Assembly: GCA_023127905.1 (NCBI GenBank)
Contig: JAGMEZ010000097.1
Coordinates: 1 to 7,631, forward strand
Direction: 5' to 3'
From: Caldifarciminota bacterium
Lineage (GTDB): Bacteria > Hydrothermota > E44-bin80
DNA length: 7,631 nt
Each line of letters opens with the position of its first letter. Position 1 is the stretch's first letter. Shown here in pieces: positions 1-6,167 of this stretch. The notes under the pieces were generated by a model that worked only from the letters and a program-made list of their open reading frames with translations, was not told the origin of the DNA and did no database searches. The position numbers were made by a program, and so were the translations under genes.

Positions 1-839
1 CCGCAAGCAACTGCCATCTTTAGACAGTCACGAAGTTTCATATCTTTTTCATAAGCATAGATGAATCCTGCTACAGAAGCATCGCCTGCACCGATGGTGC
101 TTCTTACCGTTACCTTCGGAGGCATGGCTTTCAGAACAGTATCTTCTGAGAGCAATAGAATCCCTTTTTCTGCCCTTGATAAGAGGACATATTTGATTCC
201 CTTTGAAATGAGTTTTTTCCCAAAACTAATAATTTCTTTTTTGCTTTTTAACTTTTTGCCACTGAGTCTTTCCAATTCAAATATATTTGGTTTTATGGCG
301 AAAGGAACTGCTTCTATCCCTTTTTTTAATGGGATTCCATCAGCATCGAGAAAAACCTTCACAGCTTTGTGCTTCATAAGACGGGTAAGCTGTGCATAGA
401 TGTTGCTTGAGAGTCCCAGAGGTAAAGAGCCGCACATAACAAACCACGATGGTGGAGGTTGAAGGTTCTTTATTTTATTGTAGAGTATTGAAAGTTCTGA
501 GGGTGAAACCTCAGGACCTTTTGCATGGAGAGATGTTCTCTGCCCATGCTTCTCGTTTTTTATGAAGACATTAATTCTTGTTTCTTCAGCAATTTTTACA
601 AAGTCACAGTTTATACCTTCGTTAATTAATCTTCCCTCAAGCTCCATTCCATCGTATCCACCGACAAAACCAAGTGCTACACTATCACCGCCTAATTCGT
701 TAATTACCCTCGATACATCTATTCCTTTACCACCTGCATACCTTAATTCTTGTTTAACCCTGTTTGCGTCCTCGAATTTTAGATTTTCAACAATCAATGT
801 TCTATCAAGAGCAGGATTGAGCGTGAGTGTAAATATCAT
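1..839 (-). CDS. PfkB-family sugar kinase, 1-phosphofructokinase/tagatose-6-P kinase type (partial, C-terminus off the left edge)
   Basis: Translating the minus strand from the ATG at 839-837 gives 279 complete codons that stay open to the window edge. The protein belongs to the ribokinase/PfkB superfamily, ATP-dependent cytoplasmic kinases of sugars and sugar phosphates. The N-terminal NPALDRTL (residues 8-15) is the hallmark of the FruK/PfkB/LacC branch. Also visible are the substrate-loop motif GGKGIDVSR (36-44), GSLP (137-140), KPN (183-185) and the ATP/catalytic signature STIGAGD (247-253), with Asp253 as the expected catalytic base. Family members are about 300-320 residues, so only a few tens of residues are missing. 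The usual GGKGIN asparagine is Asp41 here. The start is supported by GGAGT six bases upstream. The gene follows the pseudokinase gene by 58 bases on the same strand. Whether the substrate is fructose-1-P, fructose-6-P, tagatose-6-P or another sugar phosphate cannot be decided, so no symbol is given. Confidence 0.93.
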   Translation of the reverse strand, partial: MIFTLTLNPALDRTLIVENLKFEDANRVKQELRYAGGKGIDVSRVINELGGDSVALGFVGGYDGMELEGRLINEGINCDFVKIAEETRINVFIKNEKHGQRTSLHAKGPEVSPSELSILYNKIKNLQPPPSWFVMCGSLPLGLSSNIYAQLTRLMKHKAVKVFLDADGIPLKKGIEAVPFAIKPNIFELERLSGKKLKSKKEIISFGKKLISKGIKYVLLSRAEKGILLLSEDTVLKAMPPKVTVRSTIGAGDASVAGFIYAYEKDMKLRDCLKMAVAC

Positions 840-845
840 TTTTTT

Positions 846-850
846 ACTCC
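846..850 (-). promoter_or_regulatory. Shine-Dalgarno site of the sugar kinase gene
   Basis: On the minus strand GGAGT lies six bases (all A) before the ATG at 839-837. This spacing fits a normal ribosome binding site and fixes the start, which also begins exactly at the conserved N-terminal strand of the family. Confidence 0.7.
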
Positions 851-897
851 GTTTGCCATGAAGTGTAAACCATTTAATGTTTTTTCCTACTTTCTGT

Positions 898-3678
898 CTA
901 CTCTGGGCTGCCGAGCAGATAATTAAGCTGTCTTTTTATGTATCCCTTACAGAATTTTGAAGAACGAAGGTGAGATATTGCCTCTTCTTTTTCCTCTTTC
1001 TTCCCGATGGGTTGGGCAATGATAGCTTTTCTGTAGTATATCCTGGGTAATTTTCTTCGCGCAATAACGGAAGTTTCTTTTCTGCCTTCCTCTCGTTCAA
1101 CAGCTTTATTTATCAATTGAAATGCCTCGTCAAAGCGACTCTTTCTATACAAAATCCAGGCATCGGTTTCAATGTTTTCGAAATATAGAGATGAATCTTT
1201 CTTAATGGTGAGATCGAAGAGGGAGTCGGATTTTTCGATGTTCTCATTCAACTCTGCGTAGGTATCAGCAAGTAAAATGTATGAAATAAGGTTTTTGGGA
1301 TTAATTTCAATCAATTTTTCAAACGCAATAACAGCGGTTCTGAAATCTCCATCTTCTCGTGCGACTTTTGCTATCTCAAATAGAAAAAGATTTCTATCTG
1401 TTACCTTCTTCTCAACCTTCCGAAGGAGATTCCTTGCTGTTTTATATTTTCCCTGAGCGGTATAAGAATCTACCATTTTATAGTAATATGTTACTTTACC
1501 TGAAAGATTATATGCCTTTTTGAAGGAAGAAGTAGCATTATCAAACTGCACCCTTTCAGAATAGACGTCACCGAGCATATTGAATGCTTCATAGAAAAGT
1601 GGATCCTGTTTTTTTGCATTATAAAAAGCAGAAGTAGATAATTTCCATTTTTTTTCTCTGTATAGCAGTCTACCTTTAAGATAGTAAAGCGCAGCATTAA
1701 AAGCGTCATCTTCAATATTTTTATTTATTATATTATTAAGAGAGGCAATTGCAGATTCAAAATTGTTTTCTCTCTCATACTCCATTCCTTTTTCAAATTC
1801 ATTGAAACAACTGAGATATTTTTCCTCTCTCTCTTTAAGCATCTCTTCTGTAGTGTCGGTTTTTACGATTTCAATTCCTTCTCTTACATAAGATTTTTTA
1901 ATACCTTTTTCTGTTTCGACAATGAAACTGATTGAATCTTTTTCTTCTATTCTTAAAATCGTTCCACCGCCCGGAAGAAACTTATACCATAAAAGACCAT
2001 TGACTCTATTACTTAAATTACCCCCCCATGGAGGAGATTGATCGTTGTATTCATTAGTACTTAATGCGAACACTACTGGTTTTTCGCCTATTCTCATATT
2101 TACTCCGCCGCAGATTAATTCTAACTCATCACCTTGTGAGCTTGAAAGTAGTAGGATGTTTACTTTACCTGTATGCCAGAAGTTTGAAATTCTACCTTTG
2201 TGTGTTCGTGTGAAGATAATACAGTCGGAGTTGTCTTCGGTAATAGCAAATGAGATGAAGTCGATATGCATATCTCTATCGATATCAAGAAGTTGGATGT
2301 CGTAAACGCTCCATTGGGAAGATCCTCCGGGGTATATAGACTGCATTCCAATTTCTTTTCTATAGATACATTTCCCATTCTCGTTGAGAATGTACATTTT
2401 TGCATTGTCCCTACCGGGAGTTTTTAATCCATTTTCATCAGTCATTAAAAAATCTGTTCCGAGAATTACTTCCTTTCTATTGTCATTGTCTATATCAATT
2501 GCCTTTGAAAAGGAAATATCTGAACCTGTTTTAAACTTCCACAGAATCTTCTCAGTGTTATCTTTTGCTTCTACGATATTTCTATACACAGTGATAGTAT
2601 CAATATTATTGGGGTTTACCATTCGGATTAAGCGTGGTATGAAGATAATAAGGAGTATTAGAAGAAGAATTGAAATGGATGTGATTATTATTTTCGTTTG
2701 ATGAGGAATTTGTCTCTTTTTATGAATAGCCCTCACTCTTGGGGGTTTTTTAATCTTCACAGGTTCTCTTCGTTCTCTTTTCAGCTTAGTTACTCTTTTT
2801 AATTTAATCTCTTCTCTCTTTGTTCCTCTAAGTTTTTCTTTATGCTTTTCATGGACTTCTTTTTCTGCGCTTATTTCTTTTTCTATTATATCCTTTTCGA
2901 GTGCTATAGTTTCTTCCCTGAGGTTTTTTCTACAGATGTTCAGCTCTTCGAGAAAATTATGGCAAGAAGTGAATCGCTGTGATGGGTTGATATTGAGTAG
3001 TCTTTCTGTTATATATCTGAGACAGTATGGTACCCGTTTTCTGAAATCTAACAATTGGTATGAAAATCCACTGAATGGATAGATATTATTAAGTATTTCA
3101 AAAAGTAAAATACCAATATTAAAAAGGTCACACTTCTCATTAAAGGTGTTCTTTTTAATCTGTTCTGGTGAAATGTACCGTGGATTTAGTATTTGGGGTT
3201 TTTCTGTTTTTCTGAAGTATTTTTCTGCTATTGGAAATAGAGGATGAAGGATAGTTATATTTTTCAGACCATGTACAATTATATTCTTGGGTTCAATCCC
3301 CAAACCATAGATATCATTTGCATGAAATTTTTGAAACGCTTTAGTTATACTGTAAATCAGAAGTATTGCATCGTCCGGTTCAATAGATATATTTCTATTC
3401 CTTAAGGATTCAAGATTTTTACCCTCTATCAGTTCTTCGAGAATCAGTATGCGGATACCTTTCTTTTTAACATCAATGATCTTTGCGACATCTTTACATT
3501 CCATTTTCGAGAAGTTTTTTATTATCTCGATAAAGTCAAGAATTGCTACTCTTTCAGTAGTGATAAAGGGAATTATTTCGCTAAGTGTAACTTCTATTTC
3601 TCCCAATTTTGCTTTATAAACGTATAGAGGGGGTCTCTTCTCTATCAAGTCTTCCCGTAATATTCTTTCTTTTTCCAC
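898..3678 (-). CDS. Membrane-anchored pseudokinase with FG-GAP/VCBS-like and TPR domains
   Basis: 926 residues, GTG start behind a strong AAGGAG. Residues about 15-250 have a Ser/Thr protein-kinase fold: VYKAKLG (19-26), an APE-type SPE (170-172), the F-helix Asp184 in CDLFNIGILLFEIL, and a late Arg235. The catalytic positions are lost: the VAIK Lys aligns with Ser33, HRD is GLG (125-127), the catalytic-loop Lys is Glu129, and DFG is HPL (145-147). Only Asn132 remains, and there is no glycine-rich loop. Residues about 255-328 are charged, then strongly basic, with possible coiled coil. One transmembrane helix spans about 329-350; the basic flank puts the kinase domain in the cytoplasm and the rest outside. 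Residues about 375-605 look beta-rich, with FG-GAP/VCBS-like DxDxD loops at 395-403 and 465-473. Residues about 619-907 form some seven or eight TPR-like helical pairs. By family analogy it would scaffold or allosterically signal rather than phosphorylate; ligand and partner are unknown. Confidence 0.88.
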   Translation of the reverse strand: MEKERILREDLIEKRPPLYVYKAKLGEIEVTLSEIIPFITTERVAILDFIEIIKNFSKMECKDVAKIIDVKKKGIRILILEELIEGKNLESLRNRNISIEPDDAILLIYSITKAFQKFHANDIYGLGIEPKNIIVHGLKNITILHPLFPIAEKYFRKTEKPQILNPRYISPEQIKKNTFNEKCDLFNIGILLFEILNNIYPFSGFSYQLLDFRKRVPYCLRYITERLLNINPSQRFTSCHNFLEELNICRKNLREETIALEKDIIEKEISAEKEVHEKHKEKLRGTKREEIKLKRVTKLKRERREPVKIKKPPRVRAIHKKRQIPHQTKIIITSISILLLILLIIFIPRLIRMVNPNNIDTITVYRNIVEAKDNTEKILWKFKTGSDISFSKAIDIDNDNRKEVILGTDFLMTDENGLKTPGRDNAKMYILNENGKCIYRKEIGMQSIYPGGSSQWSVYDIQLLDIDRDMHIDFISFAITEDNSDCIIFTRTHKGRISNFWHTGKVNILLLSSSQGDELELICGGVNMRIGEKPVVFALSTNEYNDQSPPWGGNLSNRVNGLLWYKFLPGGGTILRIEEKDSISFIVETEKGIKKSYVREGIEIVKTDTTEEMLKEREEKYLSCFNEFEKGMEYERENNFESAIASLNNIINKNIEDDAFNAALYYLKGRLLYREKKWKLSTSAFYNAKKQDPLFYEAFNMLGDVYSERVQFDNATSSFKKAYNLSGKVTYYYKMVDSYTAQGKYKTARNLLRKVEKKVTDRNLFLFEIAKVAREDGDFRTAVIAFEKLIEINPKNLISYILLADTYAELNENIEKSDSLFDLTIKKDSSLYFENIETDAWILYRKSRFDEAFQLINKAVEREEGRKETSVIARRKLPRIYYRKAIIAQPIGKKEEKEEAISHLRSSKFCKGYIKRQLNYLLGSPE

Positions 3679-3684
3679 CTTTTT

Positions 3685-3690
3685 CTCCTT
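3685..3690 (-). promoter_or_regulatory. Strong Shine-Dalgarno deciding the GTG start of the pseudokinase gene
   Basis: AAGGAG on the minus strand sits six bases before the GTG at 3678-3676. The next in-frame ATG is at residue 59, well inside the kinase-like domain, so the GTG is the better start. The site lies in the 29-base gap after the ACT-domain gene, an A-rich run without a hairpin. Confidence 0.8.
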
Positions 3691-3707
3691 TTTCTTTTTA
3701 TTTTTTT

Positions 3708-5555
3708 CTAACTTGAAGGTGGGATTGTATCAAAAAAGTTTTTTATTTTTTCTATAGCCAGTGAGGGAATAGGTTTATTATTTTGTTGCATTCTCAAGAC
3801 GACTACGGTAACATCTCTCCTTTCAATCTTACTCAGGGTTACCTCATAATCGCGAAGGAGCTCAAGAGCTTGCGAAAGGAGTTTTAATTTCAATGGATAA
3901 ACGAGTACCAAAATCGTAGAACTGGGTATTTTATGGTCTCCCGACTTTAATGAAAAATCCTTTTTTATGATTACGTAATTTTTCCCTTGAGTTTCATATG
4001 TTTCCAATCCTTTGATACCGAGCTTAATCTGTTCAACAATTTCTTCAACATCTGCTCCGACGCGGTAGAAATCGTCAAGCCTATAGTAGAATTCTCTTAC
4101 AAAATTTTCAGGATATGCTTTGAGCATCTCTTTCACTCGTGTTAACTTGCTAACCTCAAGTTTTCTCATGCCTTCGTCGAAATCTCTGAATTCTCCAATG
4201 ACTTTACCTATACATTGCTTTACTGTACTGTAAATATCCCCAACGTTGATAAATATATCAAGGTCTGCACCAATATCGATAATATCGACCTCCACATCGC
4301 CATATTTTTTAGGTGATTTCGCGGAAATGATGCTTATGCCAGATGCTTGTTCTAATGCTTCGGTAATGCTGTAGCTATAACCCGTTTTTTCTGAAGATTG
4401 AACACCGGTAACAATAAGAATCTTAAAGTTTGCCAGGAAGTTTGTCATCTGGGCTATGCTAATATAGACCTGTGGTTTTCTGGACATTGAATATTCCTTT
4501 ACTAGTAAAGGTATAATAGCCCTCATATAGTGTTCAAATCCTCCCATTAATTCCATCCATCTGACCCTTTCCATTCTTCTTGAGATGTGTGCCTTCATTA
4601 AAGCTCTTTTTATATTTTGAATTTTTTCCTTAGGGTAAGGCTTATCTTTTTTATCACACATCTCTATTCTGTAAACAACGATTCCATCCTCGGTGACAAA
4701 TTCCTTGTTATATTTTATAGTATAATCTGGTACCGCTTGGTATATTGCCTCAAGCCAATCATTCAGTGAAATATCCCTTTCAAATGCAGCAATAGTAATG
4801 CCTGTTAAATGCTCACGAATTGTTTTGATGTTTTTTATCCAAAACTGTGGTTTTCCACCACTTTTTGGTACTCGCTGTAGGAAACGGTAGTTTGTTACTA
4901 TCTGCTGTGCAAGATCAGAGTGATTCCTTTCTTCTAAATAAGACTCAGACCTGCTTGAGAAAAATTTTAATGTTTCGCCACCATCTTTAAGAATATTCTG
5001 CAATTCTTTTTGCGTTAGTGAAATCTCTTTAATCTTCTCAATCACATGCCCATAAATTTCTAATTTTCTTGTTTCCCCTGCAAGGAGTGTTGTTTTTGCC
5101 TTGCTACCAGTTGCGACTACCTTTAGGTCTTTGAGGATGTCATCTTTATTTGAGAGAAATTTTCTTAGTTCATTTTCAGTTTTTATTACGATCGTTAAAA
5201 GAATAATACCCAGTTCCTGTCTTTCGTATTCAATTATAAAAGCTTCGATATAGGATAGATTCCATCCTTTTTCATGTAGAACACCTATACAGCTATCTGA
5301 AAGGCCTGGCCAGTCTGAGCTCAGAATACCCAATGGTACAACGATGGGAATCTTTGAGTCTCTGGTAATTTCCGGGAAGAGAAAAACGGTCAACTTATTT
5401 GATGATTTCCATTGTTTTAGGAGTGTTGTAACAATTTCATCTTTTTCTTTCTGGGGGAGAATTTCCCATTTTTTAGTAAGTATTGACTGCAATTCATTCG
5501 TCTTAACTTTTTTGCTATTCTCGACCTTCTTATTACCGGATTGTTTATTTTTCAC
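3708..5555 (-). CDS. Multi-ACT-like-domain protein of unknown function
   Basis: 615 residues, cytoplasmic: no signal peptide or membrane segment is visible. The Lys/Asn-rich N-terminus (1-20) is probably disordered. Residues about 68-145 read as an ACT domain: a strand ending in LGILSSD, the loop DWPGL (81-85; compare DRPGL), a helix, then two strands. ACT domains bind amino acids or other small ligands and control enzymes allosterically. Weaker beta-alpha-beta units at about 250-300, 376-433 and 527-589 may be further ACT-like modules. The segments 199-228 (FFSSRSESYLEER...) and 484-511 resemble linkers beside ACT domains in GlnD and in large glutamate dehydrogenases. However, no nucleotidyltransferase, HD or dehydrogenase catalytic motif is present and the protein ends in its own stop codon. 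It starts nine bases after the lipoprotein gene and ends 29 bases before the pseudokinase gene. A regulatory or sensing role is inferred; the substrate is unknown. Confidence 0.82.
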   Translation of the reverse strand: MKNKQSGNKKVENSKKVKTNELQSILTKKWEILPQKEKDEIVTTLLKQWKSSNKLTVFLFPEITRDSKIPIVVPLGILSSDWPGLSDSCIGVLHEKGWNLSYIEAFIIEYERQELGIILLTIVIKTENELRKFLSNKDDILKDLKVVATGSKAKTTLLAGETRKLEIYGHVIEKIKEISLTQKELQNILKDGGETLKFFSSRSESYLEERNHSDLAQQIVTNYRFLQRVPKSGGKPQFWIKNIKTIREHLTGITIAAFERDISLNDWLEAIYQAVPDYTIKYNKEFVTEDGIVVYRIEMCDKKDKPYPKEKIQNIKRALMKAHISRRMERVRWMELMGGFEHYMRAIIPLLVKEYSMSRKPQVYISIAQMTNFLANFKILIVTGVQSSEKTGYSYSITEALEQASGISIISAKSPKKYGDVEVDIIDIGADLDIFINVGDIYSTVKQCIGKVIGEFRDFDEGMRKLEVSKLTRVKEMLKAYPENFVREFYYRLDDFYRVGADVEEIVEQIKLGIKGLETYETQGKNYVIIKKDFSLKSGDHKIPSSTILVLVYPLKLKLLSQALELLRDYEVTLSKIERRDVTVVVLRMQQNNKPIPSLAIEKIKNFFDTIPPSS

Positions 5556-5560
5556 GTGCG

Positions 5561-5566
5561 CTCCTT
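5561..5566 (-). promoter_or_regulatory. Strong Shine-Dalgarno deciding the GTG start of the ACT-like protein gene
   Basis: AAGGAG on the minus strand lies five bases before the GTG at 5555-5553. It overlaps the last two bases of the TAA stop codon of the lipoprotein gene (5567-5565). Ribosomes ending the upstream gene would be close enough to reinitiate, which suggests translational coupling. Confidence 0.8.
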
Positions 5567-6167
5567 ATCTCAATGTAGCTTTCAGGATTCCCCAATCAAA
5601 GTAAACGCTGTCTATTCTAAAATCTCTCCATTCAGTAATAAACCAGAGATTTGTAGAGTCAAGTCCAAGGTGAAACTGTGCAATCCCTGCTGCAATAACT
5701 GATGAATCAGGTGTTTCAAGATCCATGTTATAGAATTCGTAAAATATTGCATCAGTACCAGTACTATCTTTGAGTGAATCTACAAAATAGAGCTCTGTTT
5801 TTTTACTGAAGGTGTTGAAAATCCTTGTTGCAATATCGATCTCTACATTAATATCCCATTCGTTAAAGCTGCCTGGGGGAACGAATGGTGAGTCAGCTGG
5901 GTCTCCGTAAAACATAAAATCTGACGATAAACAGGTTGAATAGTTAACAATATTTCTGTCATTGAAAGCTTGCCGGAGATTCAGAATAACGATGGAAGGA
6001 CTAATAGGTACCTGCCATTCAGATTCTTCCTCCCACGGTTGTTCGGGTTGTTTTGGATTAAACCAGTCACAGGCAGTTACAATGAGTATGAAAACGAAGA
6101 TAATTTTATATCTTCTATATTTTGTATGAAATTTTCGATTTAACTTCATAAAAATTATTGCCTTCAT
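5565..6167 (-). CDS. Putative lipoprotein with a possible NTF2-like domain
   Basis: 200 residues from the first ATG. The N-terminus has a basic region (KLNRKFHTKYRRYK), a hydrophobic core IIFVFILIV and the lipobox VTAC, with Cys33 as the lipidated residue. Asp34 follows at the +2 position; in Escherichia coli this favours inner-membrane retention, but the rule may not hold here. An acidic, Pro-rich linker follows (about 36-52). The rest, with a starting helix around NLRQAFNDRN (63-72) and a closing WFITEWRDFRID strand, resembles the small alpha+beta NTF2/SnoaL-like fold, a tentative call with no recognisable active site. The start is ambiguous: ATG 6167-6165 has only a weak purine run upstream, while ATG 6149-6147 (residue 7) has GAAGG about eleven bases upstream and gives a more compact signal peptide. 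Either start overlaps the end of the barrel-like gene, by 53 or 35 bases. Confidence 0.8.
   Translation of the reverse strand: MKAIIFMKLNRKFHTKYRRYKIIFVFILIVTACDWFNPKQPEQPWEEESEWQVPISPSIVILNLRQAFNDRNIVNYSTCLSSDFMFYGDPADSPFVPPGSFNEWDINVEIDIATRIFNTFSKKTELYFVDSLKDSTGTDAIFYEFYNMDLETPDSSVIAAGIAQFHLGLDSTNLWFITEWRDFRIDSVYFDWGILKATLR

Noticed and set aside
836..859. Seven-codon ORF (MANGVKK) whose TGA overlaps the ATG of the sugar kinase gene as ATGA
   Set aside because: It has no ribosome binding site of its own and arises by chance over the Shine-Dalgarno and A-run of the kinase gene; too short to support a leader peptide.
61..861. Plus-strand open frames across the sugar kinase gene
   Set aside because: They are antisense to a gene with clear family motifs, and their products show no domain or composition of a real protein.
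840..897. Possible promoter or terminator in the 58-base gap before the sugar kinase gene
   Set aside because: The only inverted repeat is a short GTTT/AAAC with a long loop and no GC-rich stem or U-tract; no paired -35 and -10 elements can be argued with confidence.
2045..2701. Plus-strand open frames and one other minus-strand frame over the transmembrane and FG-GAP-like region
   Set aside because: They are shadows of the 926-residue gene; their hydrophobic runs come from antisense reading of the real coding sequence.
3691..3708. T-rich run on the plus strand between the ACT-like and pseudokinase genes
   Set aside because: On the coding strand it is an A-run before a Shine-Dalgarno site with no preceding hairpin, so it is neither a terminator nor a repeat element.
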